Shown: positions 46,103 through 57,616 of the stretch, piece by piece
Position numbering within the stretch: the stretch's first letter is position 1
Layout: each line of letters starts with the position of its first letter
From: Mercurialis annua
Lineage: Eukaryota; Streptophyta; Magnoliopsida; Malpighiales; Euphorbiaceae
Length of the DNA: 64,000 nucleotides
Direction of reading: 5' to 3'
NCBI RefSeq assembly: GCF_937616625.2
Contig: NC_065577.1
Coordinates: 28,471,501-28,535,500, forward strand
Notes under the pieces: model-generated
Told to the model about the DNA's origin: nothing
Databases searched by the model: none
The model's input: the letters and a program-made list of their open reading frames with translations, nothing else
Translations under genes and position numbers: made by a program

Positions 46103-46839
46103 GGGTTAGTTCCATAAAAAATCACGAACTTTGAAGAGAATCAAAGGTTGACTCAAACTCAAATAAAGGAAATAAGAAATTCTGCAGCTAATATCATGGA
46201 GTGTGCTGCAATATCAATGGGCATTAAACAAAAGAGATTCTTGCCTTATACTAACCCATGATTTCAGCTATACCGTTGGAGACTTATTGCCTACATATTG
46301 TTTTTGTTTCCATTATAATCTCTCGTGTATATCTCTCAATGTTCTCTATAAATACTTTCTTTGTATTTCATATTCAATATGTAGGCAATAAGTCTCCAAC
46401 GGTATAGCTGAAATCATGGGTTAGTATAAGGCAAGAATCTCTTTTGTTTAATGCCCATTGATATTGCAGCACACTCCATGATATTAGCTGCAGAATTTCT
46501 TATTTCCTTTATTTGAGTTTGAGTCAACCTTTGATTCTCTTCAAACTTTACGCGAAGTTTTATTTTAATCACGACTTTTAAAAGTTGTCATATAAAATCA
46601 TGAATTTTCATTTTTTTTTTCAAATATATCACCGATTAGTTTTCCGGTGTATTTTTACCTTTTATTTTTTTTCAAATCCACAGGATTCCGGTGGACGCAT
46701 CAGCAAATATACACTAGAAATTGATTTGGTGATAAATTTGAACAAAATGAAAGTTCATGATTTTATATGACAACTTTTATAAGTCATGATTAAAATGAAA
46801 TTTCGTGTAAAGGTCATGATTTTTTTATGGAATTAACCC
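46103..46839. mobile_element. Mutator-type MITE (GGGTTAAT family), copy 3, carrying an insert
   Basis: It is flanked by a perfect 9-bp duplication TAATTAAAA (46094-46102 and 46840-46848). Outer arms match copy 2. Its middle left arm is split at 46133 by the hairpin insert, without which it would be about 325 bp. Confidence 0.85.
46130..46545. repeat. Long near-perfect inverted repeat (171-bp arms, 74-bp loop)
   Basis: Left arm 46130-46300 and right arm 46375-46545 are identical in reverse complement as far as I can read. AACTTT stands at both sides (46127-46132 and 46544-46549), consistent with an insertion. In the left arm a frame from about 46137 is open for 41 codons (for example NIMECAAISMGIKQKRFLPY), then a TGA, then sequence like a 3' untranslated region running into the loop. 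The source gene is not recognised. Confidence 0.92.
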
Positions 46840-47824
46840 TAATTAAAACAACTCTTTATCTTAAAACGAATTAACTATTAAGTAACCTACATAACTATAC
46901 ATTCGAAATATATCATATATATTTATTTATCACATTATTTTCTCGGTCTTATAAAACCCATACATGTTTTGGGCATGTTCTTAGTGTGCGACCCTATAGG
47001 TTCATACAACGTTGGTAGTAGGCCCGAAATTCTTATTTTGACCCACAAGTCATAAGTTACCTTTAGCAAGATATTATAACTACCCAAGTTATATGAATAT
47101 CGATTATTTAATTTAACCATTTATAATATTATTAATATTATCATCCTTATAATATTCAATTATTAGTTTCCTGATTTCAAATAGACTGAAAATGATAACT
47201 CTTTATCAATTCATTTATCTGGTCATGCATTTCCTTCAATCTATCTTTTTCAAGGGGCCCATAGATATCTTACTCAAATAAATGAGGAACAAATTCCTTC
47301 TCAGTCACTCACATTTCTCACACAGTTACTTTCATATCCAATGACAATTTATTCCATTATCCTGTTAATGATAATGTAAGACTGTATCAAAAAGTGAAAT
47401 AGCTATGTAGAAATCTATGGTGATTTCAAGGTCAAAGGATTATACAAATAGAACTGTAATGATAATTACTTATGACAATGATCTATGTAGTATTCTCAAG
47501 ATGGGTCATCCAGTGCCTTATTTCTCAAATAACACCTATGATTTGACATAATAGCTCATATATATGATTAGTAAAACATAATCATCAGTCAACATCATAC
47601 TAGTCTCGATGTTCTATTAAGATTAGGGATAGATGGAATATAATTCTTTATTAAACCTAAGGGTTCTACTATAAAGTCACATACTTGATGACCTTAGAAA
47701 GAATTAACCATTCAAGTATTTTAATCATAATATAAAATGATAATAAAAGTGCCAATTAATTAATAACAAAAAGAAAAAGTCAATACATGGTCAAACATGA
47801 TTGACCTAGTGCATATCATTAACA

Positions 47825-48355
47825 ACACGTCCAAGCAAGCGTAATTAGTGCAGTGATGGAAATTTGGAGGATTAAAACGTAATTAGGAGTAAATATCCAA
47901 TAAAAATCCAAAGAGATTGTAGCCTAAGTCCATAAATTTTGCAATGTCTTAAAAATTTATGGGCAAATTTGTAAGTTTTACGGACTGAAATTTGCCATAC
48001 CCAAACCCATAGGGTCCCAAGAGTCGTTTTTAATACTTTTAGGCACCAAAACTGACTTTTAGCACCTTTTTGTTTAGCCACCAAGTGTAAATACGAATTC
48101 AACATGTAAAAAACCTAAAGTAAATAATTTAAATTTAATCTTAATCCTAATAATCTATCACTTAACACTTCTTTAAGTTTAAAACAAACTCTAACTAGGT
48201 AAATAGTAATGTAAAACTAACTGAACCTCTAGTTAACCCTATGTCACCCTAACCACTATAAATATAACCCCTAATTAGCCTAGCCAGGGTCGACAATTAA
48301 ACACCAAAAAAACATAGAAATCCTAAGAAGAAAACCTACCCTTGCCAAACCAAAC

Positions 48356-48388
<33 letters not shown>

Positions 48389-50211
48389 CAAACTACACCA
48401 ATTTTCAGTCCTAGAAATACTAACACATGTTAATTCTCCAAGAATGAAGCGCAAGCACAAGATTCAAAGCTGGATTTCACATCCAGTTCGCCAGCAAACA
48501 AGCCAAGGACTCAGACCGGTAATTTTAAGGTCCCTCTATCAATTTCCTTTGATTTTCCATGAATATTTTCCATGAATATATGCCATGAATACGTCTATAA
48601 TTGCTGTGATTATTTGACTTAGGGTGTATGTTAGATTTTCCCAATTTTTGCCATAAAATTGCCATGCTAGACTTAACATAAAATTGCCATGAAATTGTTG
48701 ATAGGCGTGTTAATTAGTTATAATTAACTGTTTTTATGCTCAAATCCAGAAATCCAATTGATTAAAACCACTAGGATGCATGATTCTAAGTATTTTTAGC
48801 CATTTTTGCCATGAAAAACACCTAAAAATAGTTGCTGTAAATTTTATATTTTTTGTTTAAATCAGCTTTAATCACTCTATAACTGCCATATTTGAATTCC
48901 TCGTTCGATTGTATGCATTTTTGACTACTTTTGCACGAAAACGGAGGTTAAACGAGTGATAATCGAGATAAAAACGAACCAGAAAACTGTTGAATAATGG
49001 ACTGCCCAGAATCGCTATTGCCACAACCACTAGCGCCGCCGCAAGCCACAACTGGCGGCGCCGTCAGTTTCCAATTGTCGGCGCCGGCATTCACATCGGC
49101 GCTGTGATCTTGATGATTCCTGCTTCTAGATTGCTTCCAAAATCTTCCCGAAGATTCTCAAACTTTTAAATTAGGTTTCCGGGCTCATTTGAGCTCAGAA
49201 TTAGATTTTGTTTAGACCCAAATTTACTGTTTTCCTTGTATGTTACGTTTTTGTATTTGTAAGGGCCAAGCCCAATGTAAAATGGACTCAGAATTCCAAT
49301 GATGTAACATAGTGTATACACCGGGCCCACGAGCCCGAGACCCTACAAACCAGCAACTTCCCGAGAAGATTCCAGGTTAACTCAAACTCGGAATCGACTC
49401 TGGATCAAACCAATAGAATTAGATCGATAGGACATACAATCTTATGATCTGACAGAGAACCCCTTCCGACCAGACTGATGGTCAAGACTTGCGTGAATGC
49501 CACGCATTCAAAGTCAACGAGGTTAGAAAGTATCCCTAATCTTGTATGTATACCAAACTGCCCCTAAGAATTCCTACAGTGTTTAACGCTTTATAAAAAG
49601 CACGTTAATTAACCGATTAAAGGATTAATCATATAAATTAGCCAAATAATGCAATTCCAGGCCACCACCTAGTCATCGTAGGGCTGTCATGAAAATGTAG
49701 TAATGGTTGTATAGGCTTTTCAACACTTACTAATAAAATCAATCAATCAAACCTTTACATCTGGATTTAGGTTTTGTGCATGTAAAGTATCCAAACCACG
49801 CAATTCCACTCTAGATCGAGTCATATGCACGTCAAACGTGCTACTTGCCTCAAATGCCACTCCAGATCAAGTCATATGCGCGTCAAACGTGTTTACTGCT
49901 TTCATACTTGTTTATTTACACCTTTCATATCATGTGAACTGCATATACTTTTGAGATGAGCTAAATGCAAATATATCATGTATATAAAACAGGTAACTGA
50001 TAATCCTAGCACATGAGTCTCGGGGAGGTCGACGAACCCTAGACTTTGGTTCAATGCACGTCTTACCCATAAGCGAGTACGGTTACCTAGTCGGTTAAAA
50101 GGCATTTCCTAGTTGAACTAGGTGGCGACTCCATTTTCAAAACCCATTTCCAGATCGAGAAGTCAGCCAAAAGTCTTGGGCGAGTTGCCCCCGAACCCCG
50201 CTTTATTCACA
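47825..50211 (+). repeat. 5' LTR of Ogre-like element
   Basis: It aligns with 57724-60019 throughout. It contains a TATA box, an (AC)n tract (48356-48388) longer than in the 3' copy, and a GC-rich GGCGCCG hairpin-like block near 49030-49100. It ends TTTATTCACA. Confidence 0.88.
48257..48264 (+). promoter_or_regulatory. TATA box of Ogre-like 5' LTR
   Basis: TATAAATA is kept in both LTRs (58165-58172 in the 3' copy) within similar flanks. The role is inferred from LTR position. Confidence 0.5.
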
Positions 50212-50212
50212 G

Positions 50213-50230
50213 TGGCGACTCCACTGGGGA
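50213..50230 (+). other. Primer binding site of Ogre-like element
   Basis: TGGCGACTCCACTGGGGA starts two bases after the LTR end. I know this context from Ogre-type gypsy elements, primed by tRNA-Arg. Confidence 0.75.
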
Positions 50231-50670
50231 TTAAAAACAAGTGTTTTTAAAACATAAAAAATAAAAATGTTTTCATAATTGTTTTCAAAAACGGTTTCCA
50301 TGGACCTAAACTGCATGGGTTGCGCCTTATCAATCACCAGATTTATCTGCCAGACATATTTGCACCTCTTGCATTGCATTAGAATTTCTCTTCTCACCTA
50401 CTCTCTAGGAGTCCCTTGTCTTGCAGCCATGTTACTGACTGCTCTATCCAGTATCCACCCGACATCGGATTTTCAAGCAACCAGCCCAACAAATTAGAAC
50501 AGTCCTACCACGATCCCAACATCGGCAACCTAGACAGCTGACATACTAAAAAACGGTTCTACCATGATTTCGACATCAGTAACCCAGACAGCTGAAGAAT
50601 TAGAAAACTGTTCCACTAACAGATCAGAAGGAGGTTTCTACCAAGTCTTCCACGACTCTAGAATACAGTT

Positions 50671-50860
50671 AGAACAGGCTTCCGGCCTCCTAAAGAGTCA
50701 GAACAGGCTTCCGGCCTCCTACAGAGTTAGACCAGGCTTTCGGCCTCCAATAGAATTAGAACAGGCTTCCGGCCTCCTATTGAATCAGAAGGCTTTCGGC
50801 CTCCTACAGAGTCAGAATAGGCTTCTGGCCTCCTACAGAATCAGAACAGGTCTTCCATGA
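50671..50860 (+). repeat. About 30-bp tandem repeat, 6-7 units
   Basis: The unit core is AGAACAGGCTTCCGGCCTCC followed by TACAGAGTC. Variants include one shortened unit. Confidence 0.85.
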
Positions 50861-52160
50861 CTCCAGAATCAATAACTCTGAACAGCCAAATGGAAAAGAA
50901 AGGGTTTCTACCGGACAAAACAATGGAGTCCTCAGCTTTCCAAAGCAACTGAATGGGATAGCAAAAATCTCGATAAAGCCTGATGGAGTAATATAAGGGT
51001 CCACCATCCAGGGCACGCCTATCAACGACCTGCTCATATCTCAGGAAATTATCCCCGAATAATTGGCCCCATATTTCATCAGTATCCTGCTATATACTCA
51101 GTATCCTACAACGGCGTTAGAAGCAAGAAGAATTGGTGCCCCGCTCCGAGCTCGACATCTATGACATCTCCAACAAGACAAACACAGGGATCCATCCCAA
51201 GTCCCAGGCTCCCGAAGATCTATTTTCCAAAACAATTTATTGTTTTTTCCAGTTTTCTTCATTTTCCGCATTTGAATATTTTTGAATAATTTTATTTATG
51301 TAATGCATTCAAGTTCTAGAGTCAATAATGAAATCTATCCTATGCATTTATGTGATGTCTCGATCAACGGGCATATTCTATTCAATCACCATACGTGCAT
51401 GAGTGATAGAATCGAGCTGTATACAAACCAGCATATTCAATGTCTGATACATGGAAACGATAAAATAGAAGTCCAGATATAATTCTGTTTCAGTATGTTC
51501 TACCCTTGAAAGGTAAGGGAGTAATAGCCTGCTGAGAGAGAATCCAAAAGAACCTCTTGGCCAAAAAATAGGGCAAAAGCAAAAGGCGGCGCTCGAAATC
51601 AAATTCAAAATCAAATACAAAATAAAAAGAAAAGAAAAAGAAAAAGAAAATTTTCTTACCAATGTTGTATAGCACCCCGAGCGACCAGACAAATATAAAA
51701 ATCCTCCTAGGGATTATTGCAAGAAAGAGGAAAAATAGTCAATCATGGAATTTCAAAAGGACTAAATTGACAATAGGGGTATTGACCGCTTAAAACAAAA
51801 CATATATCAAGTAATGTACCAGACGCTGAATGAGCCAGTAATAAAAATCTTCTATCAAACATGCACATTGCTTATTGACCAGCACATATTCCCAGAAAGG
51901 ACAGAAAAATGACCATAAATCCAAAAGCATAGCTTTTTGAGACAATGAAACAAAACCTTTATGTTAAAATATAAAAATCAAAATTTTTATACATGTCTTT
52001 CCGAATAACACTGTGAACGCACATAAATTTTCATAGGAACTACAGATCGTTCCATCCAAAGCCAGACTACAGAGTCCAGAATGAACAAAGCATGAGCAAG
52101 ACTCTTCATTGAACCATCCAGTCCCCTGCCGAAAAACTGAATGCTTCAATGAAGTGGCAA

Positions 52161-52370
52161 TACCGAGTCTACAATAGATATGCTCAGGAAAATAAAAAAT
52201 ACCGAGTCTCCAATAGATAAACTCATGAAAATGAAAATGGGGTCATTTTTTTGCAAATTTGGATGCCCGGAGCAGGCCCAGAACACCGAGTCTAAAATGG
52301 ACGAGCACAGAAAAATGATAAATGGGGCCAAGTTTCGCAAATTTGGACACCCCAAAAAGGCTCATAAATC
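52161..52370 (+). repeat. About 100-bp tandem repeat, 2-3 units
   Basis: ACCGAGTCT begins three units (52162, 52201, 52290). The last two share GCAAATTTGGA and AAAATGATAAATGGGG-like parts. Confidence 0.7.
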
Positions 52371-52447
52371 TCCATAATCAGAGTGTACCACAAACTCGAT
52401 GGGCAACAAGCCTCCACTTTAAAAAAACCTAGGCAGCAAGGGACAAA

Positions 52448-52575
52448 AGACTTCCTCAACCAGACAGCAGGGGGCAGAGACTTCCTCAGCCAGACAGTAG
52501 GGGGCTGAAGACTTCCTCAGCCACACAACAGGGGGCTGAAGACTTTCTTACCTAGAGAGTAGGGGGCAGAAGAAC
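52448..52575 (+). repeat. 31-bp tandem repeat, 4 units
   Basis: The unit is AGACTTCCTCAGCCAGACAG followed by CAGGGGGCTGA, with few changes between copies. Confidence 0.85.
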
Positions 52576-54076
52576 TCCTCGCCATCCAGATTTGGAGACT
52601 TAAGGTCCTCATCACTCTAAAAGTACAACAGAACAGGCACCATGCCTCCACGATCCAGAGAAAGAAATCTCGGTAGCAAGGGGGCATTAGAGTCCTTAAA
52701 ACAGGCTTTTGGCCTCTTATAGAATCAACGCAAGCCTCCAACCTGCTACAAAATTATCACAGGATCGGAAACCTCCACAAGCAAGAAGACCCTCAAGAAC
52801 CATGGGTGACAAGCCTCTACAACCCGGAACAGGCGCCATGCCACTGCTATCATTAGATGGAAATCCGGATAGCAGGGGGCATCGAAATCCTCGTTATAGG
52901 TTTTAGGCTTTCTACTCAGCTAAAGGCGCTATGCCTCTACCATCATACAAAGAATATCCGGATAGCACTGGGCATCAAATACCTCAGGACAGGTGTCTGG
53001 CCTCTATTACAGAAGTATCCAAGACAGGAGTGAGGCCTCTTACTCTAAAATTAGAACATGCATCAGGTCTCCACCAACCTATAGACTCAGGGTATTAAAT
53101 CTCCAACAATCAGAAGACAGGGAGCATCAGATCTCCACCAAACAGAACACATAGAATAATGAACAGAAGTTCCCACAAATCAAATCACCCACACAATTGA
53201 GGACTCCGGATTACAACCATAGTTAAAAAACACAAAATAAACAGAACGTTCCTCGCAAAAATATAAAGATTCGAATATGTACTCAAAATGCATAAAAAGG
53301 TGATGTCAAATAGCACAGTATCTAGAAAGTCAAATAAATACAATACAAGAAAAGTGCAGTCTAAGAATCGGAGTCCGACAACGAAGATAGTGACTCAGTA
53401 TTACCACACTCGCTCTTTGAGAGCATGTCATCATCACACCCGGTATGTACCTGACCGGAAGAAGAAGCATGGTCCCCGCATCCGCCTCGACCTCTAAACC
53501 CGTAACTAGTAGAAGATGCATAATCTCCGCGTCTCAACAGAAGCCAGGTCCGCCTGCTGTAGTCTACGGGTCAGCTCATCCACGCAATACTACAAGAAAC
53601 CAGAGAGCAGTTAGGGCTAGTATTATATTCATGCATACATATAGGATAGAATATATTGCATATTGCCATTTTTACCCCCATTTGGGCAGATATAGTGTAT
53701 AACTGATCTCTCCAGTAAAAGGAAGCATAGGCCAGTTCAATAGCCTAAGACAGCGGCACCTACAAAACAGGAAAGCAAACGCTCGGACAAGCATACAAAA
53801 ATTCCAGCCAGAACTAAAACACAAGCACAAGGAACAACACTTACATGGGTACAGGCAGCAGGCGCAAACGAATGCGGTATATAGGCGACAAAAACCGGGG
53901 CGTGCACCAGTCCCGACGCACCATAGTAACAAGCAATTGCTTCCGGAAGACCAGGAACTATGCAAAAAGAAGTGTCCTGCTAGGGACCCGACTAGGAGAT
54001 CCAGGAACGTCCATCCAAGGACGGACAACACGGCCTCTAAGCTTATCCTCTCCCTGAAAGATCAATCGGAAAGAAG

Positions 54077-55616
54077 TCATAAGCACAGTAATCTAAAAAC
54101 AAAGGAAGTAGAAAAGACCGGGAAAAGGATACATACTTGGGCTCTCACAGCCCCATGATGAACCTGAGCGGAAGCAACATCCGGAACCGGAAGCCCTAGC
54201 GCACCCACCAGAGGTAAACTACCCAGAAGATAGACAAATAGGAAATCCTCCCGATAGATCTGTCGTGGTGAAGATACAAACTCTGTTGCCAGGAACCCAC
54301 TGAGATCCGGACGAAGAGCAGGGGTCACGACATCCCTCCCGCGCAGCATAGACAATGGTTGTCCCACATGAATCATAGAGGTACTAGGTCTGATCCACCA
54401 GCGAAAGACGCGCTTACGCAGGAACCAGGACCGACAATTCAGGCCATGCATTAGATAATGCATGCCCGACCTCTCAACAGCACCCTGCAGCTACTCAGGC
54501 CACTGAGTCCCCATAACAGTGTTCCATGAAGAGAAAATCTATACACAAATAGAAAATTGCCGTCAGAAGACAACACAATCTAAAAAAAGGGGTATTCAAA
54601 ATACAAGTGAATAAATACTCACATCGATCCACGCCTGTCTGTTCAACTAGCCCCAACACACGGCCACCTGACGCCGGGGCATAGTCCTAGAAATATCCCA
54701 AGAACTCAAAAGAGGGATAGCCAGTCGCGGAGGAGTGCCAAATCCAGTCATAATACCTATATGGACGACCCAAATATGCAAAGAGAAAACACATAAGCCG
54801 ATTGAACCTAAGTTAAGTTGCAAATTGTAAAAGAGTGAGAAATAAGACTTACATGCACAACCGGCCACATCCTATAGGTATGGGATCCTCCTAGAACCAC
54901 CTGGTCCATACTCAGGTACAAGTGAGCAAGCACCACGGACCCCTAGCAAAGGTCGCCGATAGGTCCAAATCTTCCAGAGCGGGAAGCACGTACATAAGCA
55001 GTGAATCACTTGAGTTGCTAAACAAAGTAGTCGCTAGAGGTTAAAGATGAAAGTCCGGGCAACCCTGTTTACCTCATCACTATTACTAAGAACATATTGC
55101 ACGTACTGATCCCACAACGCAGTGTATCTAAGGGTCCTCCCGTTTCCCCTCAGGGGCACAACTAAGAAGCCTCCATATATACCTTTGCCTATGCTCAAAA
55201 CCACAAATACCAGAGTCAAAAGGTATCGGCCGACCACCAAACTCCCTCCCAGTAATAAGAGAGAAATCCATAAGAGTGATTGTCCGCTCCTCTACAGGCA
55301 GATGGAACGTATGAGTAGTATCCATTCACCACTCCATTAGAGCAACCAATGAGGTTTTATCGCAAATGCTAGTAGCGGTGAGTAGAGAACCAGCCAGACG
55401 GCCAAAACCGACTCGGTCTACCTGAGCCCTGACTGACTTATGCATAGCGTCATACCTGATGTGAGCGTCCATAATGTTCCCGGAAGTACAGAACGGCTCT
55501 CCACCTTGAAAATACAGAGAAAACCAATACCGGAAATTAGAAATACCAAAAAACGCAGAAAAACGCAAGAAAACAGAACAAATCAGCGCCCCAAAGGTCA
55601 CTGGCGCCGATGCCAC
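54077..55616 (-). pseudogene. Antisense plant mobile domain (PMD) pseudogene
   Basis: On the minus strand the frame starts at 55616 (MASAPVTFGA) and gives MHKSVRAQVDRVGFGRLAG, SLVALMEW and, after a stop, THTFHLPVEERTITLMDFSL (about 55320-55260). After a possible intron it reads LPALEDLDL (about 54990) and, one frame over, VVLAHLYLSMDQVVLGG (about 54940-54890). Exon-like parts follow at 54868-54647 and 54463-54077. The THTFHLP...TITL and LPALEDLD...LAHLY words are hallmarks of the plant mobile domain. It lies antisense between the interior repeats and the 3' LTR, the place where Tat-type elements carry extra ORFs. Frame changes and stops make it inactive. The biochemical role of PMD proteins is not known from sequence. 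Confidence 0.75.
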
Positions 55617-56470
55617 GGCGCAAGTGACAGTTGGAGGCGGCGACAGTTAAGGTTGGCGGCGACGCTAACTCCCCTCGCCACCGTCGCTGCCTGTTTTTAG
55701 ACTTCTGGGTTAATTTGTTCGCGTTCTAACACATTTCCGGGACAATCTTAGATTTTTTTCGGACAAATAAACTATAAAATACTAAATTAAACAGAGAAAC
55801 GTTTAGAAAAACGTACTCCCGGTCAAAATCCAGAGCAGATATGATGTTCCAAATGCAGTAGAAGCGGGACTTCCTGGCCCGCATCTGTTAAGGCAGAATC
55901 CCGATCAGCCTGACAAACAGGATTTCTACACGGTTCTATAAAACCCCATAGAGGCGCCATGCTTCCAACCAGAAAAAGTTTGCAAATTTGAGAGGATTAC
56001 AAAAACTAGAAAGAGAAAGTGATAGGAAAAGTGAGCAAAAGTAAAGACTCCTTCCTAAAGTTAAAAACAAATAGCCACATTCCCAAAATACCCATATGCC
56101 CAAGAAACTAGGTACACATGGAAATGTTACCTCCAGACAGGCCAGAGCCCGGAACTTTCAGAGTAGACGCTCTAGAAGATGGAAATCAGAAGTATAGATG
56201 CACTAGAGGATAGAAGTCAAAAATACATACACCCTAGAAGATGGAAATCATAAGTATAGAACCCTAGAGAGTTAGAAAAGCCTCAGAGGATAAGAATTGC
56301 CCCAGAGAATCAGTGTAACCCAGAGGATCAGAATTCCCCAGAGGATCATTGAAGCCCCAGAAGATCAGAACAAACCCCAGAGGATCCGAACAAGCCCAAG
56401 AGAATCACAAAGTCATCCAGAAGATGGGATTCAAATGACCAACAAGTCATAATAGAGCCAAACTCCACAT
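55617..56470. other. Non-coding stretch with loose repeats
   Basis: It starts with a GC-rich patch (55590-55690). Bases 56160-56410 repeat GAAGATGGAAATCAGAAGTA-type and then CCCAGAGGATCAGAA-type units. No gene is seen. Confidence 0.55.
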
Positions 56471-57173
56471 ATGGCATAAAGACGCCAAGGAACGGTGAGA
56501 GACTCCAAAGTACGGTAGTAAGACACAGAAGATCGATAAAAAGACACCGAAGATGGCAGAAAGACGCCAAATCATGGCATAATGACGCCAAGGAACAGTG
56601 AGAGACATTGAAATACGGTAGAAAGACACCGAAGATCGGTAGAAAGACACCGAAGATGGAAGAAAGACGCCAAAGCCTAGTAAAAAGACACCGAAGATCG
56701 GTAGAAAGACACTAAAGAAGACATAAAGACGCCAAAGCCCGGTAGAAAGACACCGAAGATCTGTAGAAAGACACCGAAGATGGTAGAAAGATGCCACAGC
56801 CTGATAGACAAACATCAACGAACGGTAGAAAGAAACAGAAGATCAGCAAAAAGACACCAAAGATGACAGAAAGACGCTAAAGCCCGATAGAGAGACACCG
56901 AGATATGGCATAAAGACGCCGATGAATGGTAGAAAGACATTGAAAAATGGTAGAAAGACGCCAAAGAATGGTAGGTAGACACCAAAGATCGGCTGAAAGA
57001 CGCCAAAGCCTGGTAGAAAGATATCAATGAACGGTAGAAAGACACCAAATATCGTCTCAAGGATGCCAAAGGCTGGTATAAAGACACCAACGAACTGAAG
57101 AAAGACACCGAAGATCGGTAAAAAGATACCGAAGATGGCTGAATGACGCCAAAGCCTGGTAGTAAGACACTAG
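56471..57173 (+). repeat. 21-bp minisatellite, about 33 units
   Basis: The unit is GGTAGAAAGACACCGAAGAT plus C, with common variants GACGCCAAAGCC and GACATTGA. The array is about 700 bp long and stands between the antisense ORF and the 3' LTR. Confidence 0.92.
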
Positions 57174-57601
57174 CATCCGTTAATTGTGGAATAATTAACA
57201 GAACCCAGGCACCTATTCAATAGGGTGGCCGTTGAGACGGCAAGGGGATGTTGTCCCTTATACAAACCTAAGAAGGTCCGAACAGGATAATTACCAGGAT
57301 TCGAGCCTTCAGATCACTCTCGGGACGGTTAAGAGTTTAGAGCTCCATTTCATGGATCACACACTTAGGCAGCCCAGGCTCAACGGCAATTTAGAAAACC
57401 TACTCCCGGCTAGATGTGGAGTAGACCAAAACAAGGGGGGCATGAAGTCAGAGTCATGCACCAAATGGGTAATTCTCAGGCTCGAGAATTACCATACAAC
57501 CACCAAGCGAGTGCCTCCAATGGTGGCCAGTATCCTTGTCGCTTGTCTCACAGCAAGTCACGTTTTTTAACAAGAATTGACATACTTTTTCGGTTCTGTT
57601 T

Positions 57602-57614
57602 AAAGAGGGGGCAA
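57602..57614 (+). other. Polypurine tract of Ogre-like element
   Basis: AAAGAGGGGGCAA lies directly before the 3' LTR start TGTAAACACC. Confidence 0.75.
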
Positions 57615-57616
57615 AC

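Larger units (their letters stand above)
45183..47824 (-). repeat. Truncated copia LTR, minus orientation, with nested MITEs
   Basis: In complement it follows the copia LTR of 8014-9584: the right end (47824) gives TGTTAATGATATGCACTAGG and 45215-45365 matches the part near 14770-14890. The last 60 to 90 bp of the LTR are missing at the left. Two MITEs interrupt it. Confidence 0.85.
50231..54076. other. Non-coding interior of Ogre-like element
   Basis: No gag, protease, RT or integrase motif is visible. It holds several arrays: 29-31 bp units with ACAGGCTTCCGGCCTCC (50671-50860), about 100-bp units starting ACCGAGTCT (52161-52370) and 31-bp units GACTTCCTCAGCCAGACAG (52448-52575). Scattered related motifs (GGATAGCAGGGGGCAT) continue to 53060. 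The rest shows nothing recognisable. Confidence 0.6.

Noticed and set aside
46203..46391. 62-codon ORF running from the left arm through the loop of the hairpin
   Set aside because: It is in another frame from the 41-codon gene-like frame and runs through the loop, so it looks accidental.
48342..48575. 77-codon ORF with a His/Thr-rich start
   Set aside because: It begins in the (AC)n tract of the Ogre-like LTR and has no counterpart frame in the 3' LTR.
50671..50860. Regular repeats that might be read as a CRISPR array
   Set aside because: Units are contiguous with no unique spacers, the genome is plant nuclear, and no cas genes exist nearby.
56346..57108. Minus-strand Ser/Leu/Phe-rich ORFs of about 80-120 codons
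   Set aside because: They are translations of the 21-bp minisatellite and its neighbours; because 21 is a multiple of three, open frames arise by default.
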